A stretch of DNA of 64,000 bases from Clarkia xantiana subsp. parviflora (lineage: Eukaryota > Streptophyta > Magnoliopsida > Myrtales > Onagraceae): NCBI GenBank assembly GCA_036873135.1, contig JAPTYO010000008.1:27492761-27556760 (forward strand). The letters run 5' to 3'. A program made the position numbers and the translations under genes. The notes under the pieces are model-generated. The model was given only the letters and a program-made list of their open reading frames with translations. It was not told the origin of the DNA and searched no databases. This document shows positions 1 to 12,006 of this stretch, piece by piece. Every line of letters starts with the position of its first letter. Position 1 is the first letter of the stretch.

Positions 1-1774
1 CCCTTGTCATCACCATTGCTACCGTGTCTGGTTGCTGTGACTTACGTCTCATAGAATTGACGTAATATTGTCTTGCGGTGCGTTGATCACCTAGGACTTC
101 TCCTATTCCACTCTCAGTGATGTACTTAAATTTATGGTGCACTGTTGAGGGCACAATCTCATATGGGTTTATTGTGGTTCTCCCTAGGATCCCGTTGTAG
201 GCTCCTAAGCTTTCCACTACCAAGAAGTTCACATTTATCTTCAGTTGTGTCCATCCTTGCCCCAGTGTCACTGGTAGAGTTATCATGCTTAGAGGGTAAC
301 TTGTCGCTCCTGAGAATCCGACTAGAGGAAGGTTCACCGGCTTGATATCTGCCTTGGATTTCCCTATCTCTTCAAGCACGCGCATTTGCAGTATATCTGC
401 CGAACTTCCTCCATCAACAAGTATTCTTTTCACGTCGAAGTTGTCAATGTCCATTGTTATCACTAGGGCATCGTCATGTGGGAAGACGATATGGCTCTTA
501 TCCTTCTTAGAGAATTCAATTACCATTTCCTTTTCCTCCCTTGGCCTCTTTCTCCACTTTGTTGTTGTATCTATCCTAGAGGCATACACCTCTCTTGCAT
601 TTGCTGTTGATCCGCCTGCCCCGATTCCACCATGTATCATGTTGATCGTTCCCCTTTTGGTGGGTAAGGAATTGTAATCAACATTCTCCTTTCCTTTGTC
701 CTTTTGCATTGGCCTTGCGGGTGCACTGCTGCTCCCGTGATCTACGAATTGCTTCAATTCTCCCCTTTGCAGTGCATTTTTTATGCTTAACTTTAGACTA
801 AAGCATTCGTTTGTGTCATGGCCATGTGCTTCATGGTTGTAACACCATTTTTCTTTTTCATTCCCTACCATTTGGGCTCTCCATCTTGCTGGGGATGTCC
901 ATATCTTCAAGTTCCTCATTTTTCTTAACACAACTGTCGGGGTTGCATTCAATGGTATGAACTTGATGACATTGATATCCTTTGCTCTCAGCTGCTCACC
1001 TGTATGGTTTCTTGGTTGGGGCGGACGCCAGTCTTGTTGTCTAATTGGCTGGGGAACCTGAGGTGGTTTTCCTCTGTTTGGCTTTGTGTTCTCTTCCTTG
1101 GTGGCCTGAATCTTTTCCCTCTTGCTCATTATGTTCCTTTCCAGATAAATGTGGGTTTTCACCCTCGCCGCAAGCTCCTCCAGTGTGCCTGCAGGTTTTT
1201 TAGCCATCTTTCCTGTCAAGGTTGAGCCAAAGCGTCCAAGGTTCCTTATGAAAGCCCTTATGATCTCACCCTCAGTTATGTCCCCTTGTATATCAGCTAG
1301 GTTCTGGTTGAACCTGGTGTAATAGTTTGCTAGCGTCTCCTCATGCTCTTGTTTCACATCGTCAAGCGAACTTGTTCCCTTGAGTAGCTTCCTTTCTCCT
1401 AAGTACCTTTGGAGGAACTTAGCTTTCAGTTGTGCCCATGAATGGATGCTCTCATTTGGTAAGCTGAAGAACCAGTGCGATGCTACCCATGCTAATGTAT
1501 TTGGGAACAATAGTGCCTTGTAGCGATCATTCGTTGTCCTACCCAAGAGGGAGGCCTCGTGTTGCAGGATGTGCTCCAAGGGGTCAGTCTTGCCGTTATA
1601 CTTTTCTATCTTTATCAAGTGCAACGCATCAGGCACTTTGTTGTTCTCCAGCTCCCTTGTAAATGGGTGATTTGTGCCATCACTCAGCCAGTGCAATCCA
1701 TTCGTTTTGGATTCATTCATCTTCTTCGCAATCATTGCCTCTATGTCTTCCTGAGTTACATCACTGATGATGGG
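1..1774 (-). CDS. Retrotransposon Gag core, nucleocapsid and aspartic protease (partial)
   Basis: An uninterrupted reading frame of about 590 codons runs from a stop at 1775-1777 to the window edge. In order it holds: a Gag capsid-type domain (about nt 1250-1720, including the family-typical NYYTRFNQNLADI stretch); a retroviral-type zinc knuckle of the variant form C-x2-H-x4-H-x4-C (CYNHEAHGHDTNEC, near nt 815-855); and an aspartic protease with active site VDGGSSAD (near nt 405-425), ending in the ILGRTTINP signature. Gag packages element RNA into virus-like particles in the cytoplasm and the protease matures the polyprotein. The frame is open across all three domains, unlike most coding copies here. 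RT would follow beyond position 1. Confidence 0.85.
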
Positions 1775-2657
1775 CTATAATTCCTTTGAGGTCCATCATA
1801 GCTTATCACCGGGCTCGCAGGGATTCCATGTCCGTGAATATAAGGACTGTACGTGTAACGTGGGTATCCCTGTGGGGATGGATGTTGGAACTCTTGTCTC
1901 CTTGGTTGCAGAGGTTGTGCATTATCCTTAATGGAGTGTATGCCCATGCCCCTTGCGGTGCTTGGGGCTGCATTGGAGGGACGAAATGCTGCCTATCCCT
2001 TGGAGGTGGTACTTGCTCGTTTCTTCCTTGACTTTCACGCTGCCCTGTTGGAGGGTGCGTGTGTTCTTCTTCTTCTGGGAACTGCTCCTCCTGCTGGTAC
2101 TGCTCTTCTTGTGGGTATTGATTCGCCTGCGGGTGTTGCTCCGCTTGCGTATACTGTCTCTCCTGCCTGTTTCTCACAGCCTCTCTATATGCCAAAAGCT
2201 CATCTAATGCGTGCAAGAACCCTGGAGTCACTGTTTTTGCTCCCTGCGAATGCACGGGCCTCGTGTTAGTGGTATGAGTCTGGTTATTGTTTTCTTGTGT
2301 TGGCATGTCGTAAAGATACTCTTGAGGACGTGCCTCATAGTGGTACCCATGTGGGGGTGCCATATATTGGTATCCTTGAGATGGTACCCCCTGTCGTGCC
2401 CCCTGTTCTTGTGGTCGCCGACACATAGGAGTCGAGGCAGTGGAGGACTCGGCCCCAGCTGGGCGTAACGGTCCTCCTTGATTTTTTGCTTGTGGAGCTG
2501 GGGGGGGGGGGGGGGGGGGTTGTTTGATGCGCAGGGGGTGCGGGTTGCCCTTGAGGAGTGGGTTGTCTTGCCGGGTGTACGGGCTGTCTTCTCTGATTGT
2601 TGGTTGCCTACCGTCCCCCGGTGGTCGGTCGTCTCTGGATGGCAGGCTGTTCGTCAT
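1756..2657 (-). pseudogene. N-terminal part of outer-element Gag, Pro/Gln-rich, frameshifted
   Basis: The ATG at 2655-2657 opens a 283-codon frame (to 1806) rich in Pro, Gln, Arg and Glu. It contains a polyproline tract coded by the 20-base G/C run at 2500-2519 and repeated Tyr-Pro-Gln/Glu-Glu-Gln stretches. A short segment ending in DELLAYREA matches the equivalent DDLLAYPDA segment in the long element near 18075. The frame is left near 1925-1940, continues in a second frame to 1756, and must shift again near 1770 to join the intact Gag core. At least two indels therefore break this copy. No catalytic role is expected for this disordered region. Confidence 0.7.
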
Positions 2658-2676
2658 AGATCGTGTGATTGCCAGG

Positions 2677-3961
2677 TGTCGGACCTAAAATCTGACCTAC
2701 GGCGAATACGTTTTGAAAACGTGCGATTTTGAAAAGAGTCGCCACTAGTTAATTAAGGATAACTAGAATCCTAAATTACCTAGGTAAAAAAAACAAATTA
2801 GCACCTAAGTAAATTAATTGGCCTGCGTTAAAAGATTTGAGTTCGGGGGTTCTGTTACGAATTAAAAAAAAAAAATTTCTAATCACGCCCTTTCGGTACT
2901 TGATTAACATGTTAGCCAAATTAAAAATTGAAGCATGCTTTTACGACGAGTTAATCTATCATAAAAAAAACTAAACTAATTTTTACGCAACACTATTATT
3001 AACGATAAAACTGAGCATTAAAATGTTATTAAGCGTCTGAAACTCTTAATTACGTTAAAATCTAAACGAAATTAAACATGCTCAAAATTATAACAAACGG
3101 TTACAAGTCACATACATATGTACAATAGCAATCTAATTAGTTTACATCTAACTACCCAATTAACATGGTACAATAATATCCATAATAAGAATAACAATAA
3201 TAATATCCGTAGATAATTAAATATATATAAATAGATAAATAAATAAATAAATAAATAAATAAATCTGTAGCGTGAGTCCCTTACCTTCGTCTTCTTCAAT
3301 GGCGGGTCAGATGGGGACGGCGCCGGCAACAGAGACAAGGACGGCAGAGCTCCGGCGACGGCAGCAGGGATAGCAATCCCCGGTGGATCGAGCTACTGTC
3401 TGGCGAACTAATCCCCCGGCGACGACTGCAAGCCAAACGAGCCAGACGACCTCAGGCAGCGACGGGCGGTGTTATCGGCGGCAACTGGACGGCATCAAGA
3501 AGCCCGGACGACGACGAGAGCTGGAACGGCCGGGGATAGACACCGGCGAACCTTCGACGAACGTACGAGGAAGAAGAAAAAATTTCAGTCACTGCACGCT
3601 TTCCCAAAAAAACTAATATTTTATTCTCAAATTTTCTGTGTCCTATTACATAGTACATAGGGCCTATTTATAGGTAAATTGACATCCAAAAATTAGGAAA
3701 TCAATATTCCCTCAATATTCACCCATTTAATTCCGAAAATTATACATATATATTTATGAATATTACCATAAATATATATTGTATATTTTCTGAATATTAT
3801 ATATTATTAAATGCAGATACACTGTCTAAACTTAAGCTAAACCTATTTTTAGCAACCTCGTGACCTTCCATATTTAGATATTTCATTTTTTAAACGCGTT
3901 ACACACAACATTTTTTAACGTGTTATATACGTGTCGCGCGTACCAAAATTAGGTGTTTACA
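2677..3961 (-). repeat. 3' LTR of the Ogre-like element
   Basis: This 1285-bp copy is nearly collinear with 14228-15541, starting TGTCGGACCTAAAATC and ending GGTGTTTACA. It differs from its partner by a longer AAAT microsatellite (about 3231-3262 on the plus strand) and by lacking a 36-bp class duplication found at about 14893-14935 in the other LTR. AT-rich blocks flank a GC-rich centre (about 3290-3560). Confidence 0.95.
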
Positions 3962-3976
3962 GCTTGCCCCTCTTTG
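3962..3976 (-). other. Polypurine tract of the Ogre-like element
   Basis: On the minus strand the bases directly before the 3' LTR read AAAGAGGGGCAAGC and then the LTR TG. A purine-rich tract against the 3' LTR is the expected plus-strand primer. The position also confirms the LTR boundary at 3961 and the minus-strand orientation. Confidence 0.75.
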
Positions 3977-5202
3977 GACGGACTCCCGTAGAATGCTCGA
4001 GGGGGTTTGTCCAAAGACGAGTAAACACTAATTTTGGCTAGGAAGTATATCTTCTTCCAGGTCTTCAAGTCTCCAAGGTGGCCTTTGGCTTTATTGATGG
4101 TGCGAAAAAAAGTAGAGCCTCTGTTGGCGGTGCCTCCAGTAGCGTGCCCCTGTTGGCGGTGTAGAAAGTAAAGCCTCCAATGGCTTGCGGAAAAGTAAAG
4201 CCTCCAGTGGCGTGCAGTAAAGTAAAATCTTGATCGATGATGCCTCCAGTGGCGAGCGATAAGAAAAAGCCTCCAGTGGCGTGTGTCGGAGAAGAGCCTC
4301 TAGTGGCGTCTGTCGGAGAAGAGCCTCTAGTGGCGTCCGTCGGAGAAGAGCCTCTAGTGGCGTCCGTCGCAGAAATGCCTCTAGTGGCGTCCATTGCGAA
4401 GGCTGAATACTAAGGCTTCGTTCGTCGGGAGTGACTCTCAGAAAGCCGGAAAACTTCAGATTTTGATTGTCGGTTGTGACTTGTAGGAACAAACTGTAAC
4501 AGTCCTACTTATCATTTGAGTGGTGACTTGCGAGAGCAGACTGTAACCGTCCCGCTTGTTATGAGTTTGACTTTGAATGTTTGTCCCTAATTTTTGCCTA
4601 AATTGCGCGTGGTGCGACAACTTAGCGGGATATTTTTTTTCCTTTTTTCCACGGTCGATTGAGAGATTTCTGACCGTGCCCCCTATTTTCCTGATTTTGC
4701 CTAAGCCGCCCTTTCGGGTTTTCAACCTAGCGGAAGCATTCTTTATTTGGTAGCCGATTAAAGGGTGGCTATGGCCCTATCTTTGTTTTCCTCATTTACT
4801 GTTGCGGAAGTTCCCTTTTATGTAGCCAATTTCGGGTTGACTATGGCCCGTCATTTATTCTCGCCTCGACACGGGAGTATTTGTAGCCGTTTGAGGGTGG
4901 CTGTGACCCTTCTCTTACCTTCTTCAATGTTGCGGGAGTTTCTTTTGATTGTAGCCATTTGGAGGGTGGCTGTGGCCCTTTTAAGAATACAGTTTGAAAA
5001 TCTCAGGTAAGTAGCTCAGGATGCGCTATGAAGCTTGTCGTCATCGCTACTTAAAGCCCTTTTTTTTTTTTGGACTCTCCTTTTACCATGACTGTCCTTT
5101 CAGATTTTCAATCATGCCTCTCATCCCTAACTTTTGCCTAAGTCTCCTTTACAAGTTTTCGACCTAGCGGGATTTTTTTTTTACACGAAGAAACTGCTCT
5201 TT
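3977..5202 (-). repeat. 3' untranslated region of the Ogre-like element with two tandem-repeat arrays
   Basis: There is no coding signal between integrase and the polypurine tract. About 4090-4400 holds a 27-bp minisatellite with the core GCCTCTAGTGGCGTC. The last three or four units are nearly identical, and older, more diverged units (GCCTCCAGTGGCG) lie to the left. About 4735-4990 holds three or four diverged copies of a roughly 75-90-bp unit around GTAGCC...GGTGGCTATGGCCC. Tandem arrays at this position are common in Ogre elements. The short reading frames across the minisatellite look like translated repeats and not genes. Confidence 0.75.
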
Positions 5203-6571
5203 TCAGGCATAATACCTTTTAAGCGCGTCTGCGTTGATTAGACTAGGAAGGTCTTGACCGTCCATATCCGTGATGATTAACGCACCTCCCTTGAACACCT
5301 CTTTGACCACGTAGGGTCCTTCGTACTTTGGCGCGAACTTCCCTCGCGAATCAGGATTGATACGCAGTACTTTGCGCAACACCAGGTCTCTTGGTTGGAA
5401 ATCACGTGGTCGCACCTTCTTGTCAAAGGCCCTAGCCATCCGTTGTTGGTAACATTGCCCATGACATAGTGGCCGTGAGCCTCTTTTCGTCGATGACGTT
5501 CAACTGTTCATACCTTTGTTTAGCCCATTCTGCCTCGTCGAGCCCTGATTCTGCCAGGATTCTTGCAGAGGGGATCTCCACTTCCACGGGTAGAACAGCT
5601 TCAGTTCCGTACACGAGAGAAAACGGAGTTGCCCCGGTTGAAGTACGGATCGATGTTCTGTATGCCAAGAGTGCCCAAGGTAGCATATTATGCCAATCTT
5701 TGTATGTGACTGTCATCTTCTCAATGATCTTCTTTATGTTTTTATTCGCTGCTTCCACCACGCCGTTCATCTGAGGGCGGTATGGGGACGAATTCCTGTG
5801 CTTGATCTTGAGTTGCACACATAAATCGTTTATCAACTTGTTGTTGAGGTTCTTGGCGTTGTCCGTGATTATTGTCTCTGGTACCCCGTAACGGGCAACG
5901 ATGTCTCTTCGTAAGAAACGCTCAAACGCTTTCGCCGTAACTGACGCTAGTGTGACAGCCTCTATCCACTTGGTGAAATAGTCAATTGCCACCAAAATGA
6001 ACCTGTGACCGTTAGATGCATTTGGTGAAATGGGACCGATCATGTCAATTCCCCACATTGAAAAAGGCCACGGAGAAGACATTGGATGCAACTCATTTGG
6101 CGGCGCATGAATCTGACTAGAGTACACCTGGCATAAGTGGCATCGCCGGACGTGCTCCACGCAGTCTGACATCAAGGTAGTCCAAAAATAGCCCATCCTC
6201 ATGATTTTCCTCGCGAGCATGTGACCGCTCATGTGCGGTCTACAGCTTCCTTCATGGACTTCTTCCATCAATCGCTTCGCCTCTTCCGAACCTACACATC
6301 TCAAAAGGGTGGTATCAAAAGATTTTCTATAAAGAACCTCACCGCTAAGAAAGTAATTGCATGCCATCCTGCGGATGGTTTTCCAATCTTTGCTACTTGC
6401 ACCCTCAGGAAACTCGCCTGACTGCAAGTATCTCTTTATATCAAGGAACCAGGGTTCGCCATCTAATTCTTCAAGTGTGCAACAATATGCAGGACGCTTG
6501 TTTACTTCAATCTCGAGAGGCTCTATGGAATTCCCGTCCGAGATATTCACCATCGATGCGAGGGTCGCCAA
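5203..6571 (-). pseudogene. Ogre-like integrase (frameshifted near its C-terminus)
   Basis: The integrase inserts element cDNA into chromosomes. The 380-codon frame (6571-5432) shows the HHCC zinc-binding region (H...GHMLARKIMRMGYFW...CHLC) and then the DDE core, with GIDMIGP, ITDNAKN and VVEAANKN carrying the three acidic residues. The GTEAVLPVE segment follows. The last 78 residues, including the conserved RDFQPRDLVLRK and GKFAPKYEGPY stretch, are in another frame (5439-5203). One small indel near 5470 therefore breaks the protein. The start given is only where the frame opens; the domain is part of a polyprotein downstream of RNase H. Confidence 0.85.
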
Positions 6572-6975
6572 CGCATCTGCAAATTAATTTTACTCCGAGG
6601 CATCTGTGTGAATGTTATTTCCTCAAAATTCTCGTTCAACTCTTCGATATGCTGATGATATGGTTGCAACTTGGGATCTCTCATTTTCCATTTTCCCAAG
6701 GTTTGGAGAATGATCAGCATGGAATCTCCATAAACCTCCAATTCCTGTATCTTGAAATCAATTGCCGCTCGCAACCCGAGAATGCACGCTTCGTATTCCG
6801 CCACGTTGTTGGTGCACGGGAAAGTGATCTTTGCTGCTACAGGAAAATGTTAGACATTTTGGGGATACCAGTACTGCCCCTATACCACATTCGGTGGAGT
6901 TTGCAGCCCCATCAAAATACATTCTCCACATACTTCCATTTTCTGTCTCTTCCTCCACGTGAAGTATGTCGCTAT
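6572..6975 (-). pseudogene. Second (archaeal-type) RNase H domain of the Ogre-like element, frameshifted
   Basis: Tat-lineage elements carry an additional RNase H of the archaeal/plant type between the first RNase H and integrase. Here it is seen as MWRMYFDGAAN (first catalytic Asp), then AEYEACILGL (catalytic Glu), then YGDSMLI (second Asp). These pieces lie in different frames: one shift occurs near 6800-6830 and another near 6585-6600, just before ATLASM, which leads into integrase. Apart from the indels the catalytic residues are present. Confidence 0.75.
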
Positions 6976-8609
6976 CCGGAAGCTCGTGACTTGCTTGATG
7001 ATCGTCATCAATGGGAAACTCGGCTAGATGATCTGCAATAGCCTGCCCTTTTATAGAAGTACGAGGAATGAACTGTATGTCGTACTCAGCAAGCTGGACC
7101 TGCCATTTGGCGACATTATTCATTAACGCCGGCTTCTCTAGCACGTATTTCAAGGGATTCATCTTAGAAATGAGATGTATGGTGTAATACAACGTATATT
7201 GTCGGAGTCGCTGCATCACCCATACTAATGCGCAACTTGTCCTTTCAACCTCCGTGTACTTGGCCTCTCCTTCAGTGAACTTCTTGCTGAGGTAATAAAT
7301 GGCGTGTTCTGTCTAGCCATCTTCATCTAGTTGCCCCAACATGCATCCTAATGAGCCTTTTCGAACCGCCAGATACAAAATGAGCGGCCGACCCGGAGTG
7401 GGCGGGACCAAAACCGGCGAATTGACGAGATATTCTTTGATTGACTTGAAGGCATGTTGACACTATTCATCCCATTCAATCAATGCATTTTTCCGCAGGA
7501 GGCGGAACAAAGGTTGACACTTGTTCGTCATATTGGCGATGAATCTCGCGATGTAATTCAAACGTCCGAGCAAGCTTCTGACCTCCTTGACGGTAGACGG
7601 TGCTGGAAGGTCTAGTATAGCTTTGACCTTGTCGGGATCCACTTCTATACCCTTCTTGCTGACTATAAAGCCCAGCAACTTACCGGATGTTACTCCGAAT
7701 GTGCATTTTGCTGGATTCAGCCTGAGTTTAAACTTCTTGAGCCGTTCAAAGAGCATCCGCAAGTTGACAAGGTGGTCTTCATCTTAGCGGGATTTTGCGA
7801 TCATATCATCGACGTACACCTCTATCTGCTTATGCATCGTGTCATGGAACAATGTCACCATTGCTCTTTGGTAAGTTGCCCCCGCATTCTTGAGTCCGAA
7901 AGGCATGACCTTGTAGCAAAACGTGCACCACATTGTGATGAAAGTGGTTTTCGACTTGTCCTCTTCTGCCATCTTGATTTGATTGTATCCAGAGAACCCA
8001 TCCATGAATGAGAACATGTAGTGTCGTGCGGTGTTATCGACTAGCATGTCAATATGAGGGAGTGGAAAGTTATCTTTCAGACTAGCCTTGTTGAGATCTC
8101 GATAATCAACACAGACTCGAACACGACCATCCTTCTTTGGTACAGGGACAATGTTGGCGACCCACTCGGAGTAGTTGCACACCTCAAGGAACCCCGCGTT
8201 AATTTGCTTGATGATCTCTTCCTTGATCTTGAGGAGTAACTCTGGACTCTGCCGCCTTAGATGTTGTCTTTTGGGTTTGAACTTCTCAGTATCTATGGGC
8301 AGAGTATGTTTCACAATTGCTGTATCTAAACCTGGCATGTCAGAATATGACCAAGCAAAGATCTCTTTGTACTCGTCTAGTAGCTCGATCATCTGGGCTT
8401 TCTGAAAAGGATCAAGGGTTGCCCCAATTTTGAGCTCTCGGGGTTCTTCCTTCGTACTGATGTTAACTATTTCGATAGTTTCGGCAGTTGATGGCTTTCT
8501 CTCTTCGAATCTCTCGAGGTTCTCTCTTATTTCGATCGGAACATGGTCATCATTATATTCCTCTGATGGAATCACATCGTCATGGATTTCGAGTTTTCTT
8601 GTATTTTTC
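6976..8609 (-). pseudogene. Ogre-like reverse transcriptase and first RNase H, three in-frame stops
   Basis: The domain copies element RNA to cDNA and degrades the RNA of the hybrid. One continuous frame starts at the inferred splice acceptor (8609). It shows the RT motifs VCVDYRDLNKA, FMDGFSGYNQIKM, MPFGLKNAGATYQ and the catalytic YVDD. It then passes through the RT connection and RNase H (LAVRKG, AIYYLSKKF, NPLKYVLEKP, SIKGQAIADHLAEFP). Three stops interrupt it without changing frame: TAA at 7784-7786, TAG at 7463-7465 and TAG at 7313-7315. They look like point mutations of sense codons, so the copy is dead but young enough to read through. Confidence 0.88.
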
Positions 8610-8788
8610 CTACGGTAAGGAAAATAACCGGAATCAATGCGAATTTGACGGAAAATAAAAGAAAATGAGTAAAATTGAAATAAAGGGATTTATTTATATT
8701 GATAAGATCATGACAATATACCTCTTTCCAATGCGGGGCTCATGATCTTGCTGCGCAAAGGAGTACAACGGAAACTTATAAATCTTAC
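8610..8788 (-). other. Probable intron between protease and RT of the Ogre-like element
   Basis: Reading on the minus strand, the Gag-protease frame reaches GATGA/GTAAGA, a good donor, and immediately hits an in-frame TAA (8785-8787). An acceptor TTACCGTAG/G lies 179 nt on. Joining 8789 to 8609 restores GAG at the junction and continues in frame into the RT frame with no stop. The interval is AT-rich, like plant introns. A spliced intron at this position is a known Ogre feature. The exact sites are inferred here from sequence only. Confidence 0.75.
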
Positions 8789-11772
8789 TCATCGCTAAGC
8801 GAAAGAGCATAAACTGGAATCGAAAACCAATTGGTGATTGCTTCTCCTTCAACAAATGGTCGGACATAAATGTCTGGGGGAACTTCTTCGAGGATGGCTC
8901 CAACTGTGGTGTCGGTGATGAACAATCCGGCTATGGCTTGTAATGTTTCATCTTCATCAGTTCGAATGACCTGAGGTGGCCCTGGGAAAGTCACTGACAG
9001 TGGCGGAATGTTCATAGGCCTCCACCTTCTAGCGAATCGTCCCCTCTGGAAACCCATCAGTTGTTGCTCCCCATGTGCACTTTGATCATCTTCTTGGAAC
9101 GGGGAATACCCTAGCCTGTATCTACACACACTTTCCTTCAGCTGGAGTGGACGCGGGAGTCCTTGACACCTGATACCCAGGCCTTGACCCGGGACGAAAT
9201 TATTCTTCAACATGAACCTTCCTACCATGATGTCTGCTTTGCTCAGTGTTGGCTCTCCCCAATCCCTGATGACGGAGATTAACTAAAAGGAATGGTATGC
9301 GGGTGGCTCATCTCCACTAGTGTTGATGACAGGGACCGCCGTTTCCTGACAGATGTTGTGATCACCTTCTCCCCTGATTTCCACAAGGCGATTGTCGATC
9401 ACGTACTTCAGCTTCTGGTGTAGGGTGGATGGAACCGCCCCAGCCGCGTGGATCCATAGTCTTCCCAAGAGAAGACTGAAAACATTCGGCATATCCATGA
9501 CCCTGAAAGTGACATCAAAAACATTCGGACCAATCTCGAGCTGCAACTCAATCTCTCCATAAACTTCCTTTCTCGTGCCATCAAAAGCTCGAACTGCCGA
9601 CTTGCTCGTACGGATATGGGACATGTCAATCTTCATTTGCTTGAGCGTGGATAATGGGCAAACATCGAATGTCGAGCCACCATCAACCATGACCTTCGAA
9701 AGCACGAATCCGTTACATTTGCAGACGATGTGGAGGGCCTTCACATGGTTCCGACCGTCGACTCCTAGATCATCATCCCCGAAATATATCTGGTTCAAGA
9801 ATATGGAGCCAATAACATTACCCATCTGTTTAGCAGAGGTCTCCTTCGGCACTAACGCTTCTTTGAGCACATTCATGAGAGCTTCACGATGACTTTCTGA
9901 GCTTAAGAGGAGAGCAAGCAAAGAAATTTGAGCCGGAGTCTTGCGGAGCTGATCAATCACTTTATCCTCTCCTTCCTTCATGAACTTTACAAAGTCCACA
10001 ATTTCTTCGTCAGTCACCTTCTTCTTTGGTGTTACTTCTACAGCCTTATCTTTAGTAACATCCTCCATGTACGAACGACCCGAACATGTCATGATCATAA
10101 CATGATCGTCTGGTTTTGCTGCCTTGATTATCTGAGCTTCGTAATTCCAAGGGACCTTCTTGTTACTTTCATATTGGAAAGGAGTCGGGCCCTGCATCAC
10201 TAGCGGCAGCCTGGCTGATTGTTCAGGTACATAATCAAGTATGAACGGCGTGATTACTGCAATAGCGACATCTTCTGACGACTCCTCTTCGAGACAGATC
10301 ATGTTGATGGATGATGATGAACCAGCATTGTGTTGCGGCAAAGGGTTTGTCTTGACATTAGGAGGAGGGATTGGGTTGAGAATAAGGAGCTTATTATCAA
10401 TGAGGTCCTGAATCTTGTGTCTCAGACGGGTGCACTTTTCTATCGAGTGTCCAGCTACTCCCATGTGGAACTCGCATCTCGAGTTTGGATCGTCATTGAG
10501 TACTCTCGAATCTGGCCTCATGAACTCGGGGCCGATGAGGTTTTGTTCCAACATCTTCTGGTACACCTCAGCCATTGACACAGGTAAAGGGGTGAAGGCC
10601 CTTGTTTCTCTCTGCCTGAAATTAGCTCGATTTGCTTGTCCGCCTGTAAAGGAGGGTTGTGGAGCCAGAGGTACTTGAGTCACTGGCTGAGCCGTGGGGG
10701 CCGTCAACTGCATTGGGTAGACTGCGCCTACAGTTGCATCTTTCGAGAGCGGCTTTTTGGCGCCGCCCTTTTTTAGACCATCTCCTTGGTAGCCTTTGAG
10801 AGGATCTTCAATCTTCCCCATTCGGATTCCTTGCTCAATCATCTCTCCGGATTTCACCAGGTCGGCAAAATTTGCAGAAACATGTCCTAATAAATGGGAG
10901 TAGTAAGCTCCCTTTAAAGTTCCGATGAACATAGATACTGCTTTTGTGTCTTCCAGTGGTGGTCGGACTCCGGCGGCCTTCTCTCTCCACGCTTGCATGT
11001 AGTTTTTGAAGGATTGTCCGCCAGTCATCTCCATGCCCTGAAGATCCATGCGAGTCGGAGCGGTGTCCAGATTGAACTTGTATTGGCGAACAAAAGCGTT
11101 GGCCATGTCCTCCCAGGTTGAGATATCACCGGCCTTCAAGCTGACGAACCAAACCAAAGCTGCTCCTTTCAAGCTCTCCTGGAATGTCTGGATCAAGAAC
11201 TTCTCGTAATGCTGATAAGGGGCCATCTTTGCAAGGTAAATCCTCAGGTGGACGATGGGATTTCCGATGCCATCATATTTCTCGAAATCAGGTACTTTGA
11301 ACTTTTCTGGTGTTGACATGTCAGGGAACAGGCATAAGTCGGAGTAACCAATGCCCCCGTACTTCTCAAGTCCGGACAGAGCCTTCATCTTTTCCTCCAT
11401 CTTCTTCAAGCGGCGATCCTGCTCGGATTCGATGACCGGTGATGGTGTGAATTCATTTGTGCCGGCAGAACCCCCTTTGTTCACGGGCCCATATATTGTT
11501 GTTGGATTTGGCAGGACATACGGCTTTGGTGCGGATTGGTCTGGTATGACTAGAACCGGGGGTTGGTCACAAGGAGGTTCTACCGTGGCGTCGGGAAGCA
11601 CGGTTGCAGCCGGCATTCGAGGTCCGGTATTTGCTACGGGCGTTTTGGAGGAGGTTGGACTTGTGATTTCTGGTAGCAAAGCTGGGTTTGGGGCGCGGTA
11701 AGCTGACTGAGCTTCAAGCAGTGTCATGATGCGTTCCATGCTAGATGACATGTCGGCCATATCCTGATGCAT
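8789..11772 (-). pseudogene. Ogre-like Gag-protease polyprotein with one in-frame stop
   Basis: The ATG at 11770-11772 opens 829 codons to a TAG at 9283-9285. The same frame then continues for another 165 codons to the splice donor. In order there is: a coiled/Pro-rich N-terminus; a Gag capsid-type domain (roughly residues 150-330, with ALVWFVSLKAGDISTW and SFKNYMQAWREKA); a variant zinc knuckle (CEFHMGVAGHSIEKC, about residue 440); and an aspartic protease (VDGGSTFDVCP, about residue 695, then LLLGRLWIHAAGAVPSTLH). After the stop comes a glycine-rich NNFVPGQGLG segment resembling a G-patch, as found in other Tat elements. A single nonsense change separates the two pieces. Confidence 0.88.
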
Positions 11773-12006
11773 CTTTGCGTTGGCTGCCTCGATCTCGCCA
11801 TTCGCTTGTCGTCTTGCTCGATTTTCTCAGTGTTTTCCATTTTAGTCGTTAGTCGCGTTAGTGCCAGTATTAGCTAAATATTTCTTGCATTGGAAAAAAT
11901 CGACGATTCAAAATGTGGACATCGAATACCATGCATGATTTTTCAAAAAAATGTGCCATTCATTTCAGCGTTTTATTCATGAAGGAAATGGTTTTACAAA
12001 TAATAT

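Noticed and set aside
4065..4492. Repetitive reading frames with DATRGSSPT or TPLEALLRR units
   Set aside because: The 27-bp minisatellite is a multiple of three, so it stays open in several frames by itself. There is no other coding evidence.
9575..11701. Plus-strand frames opposite the Ogre gag
   Set aside because: Shadow frames with no motifs. The minus strand holds the clear Gag-protease.
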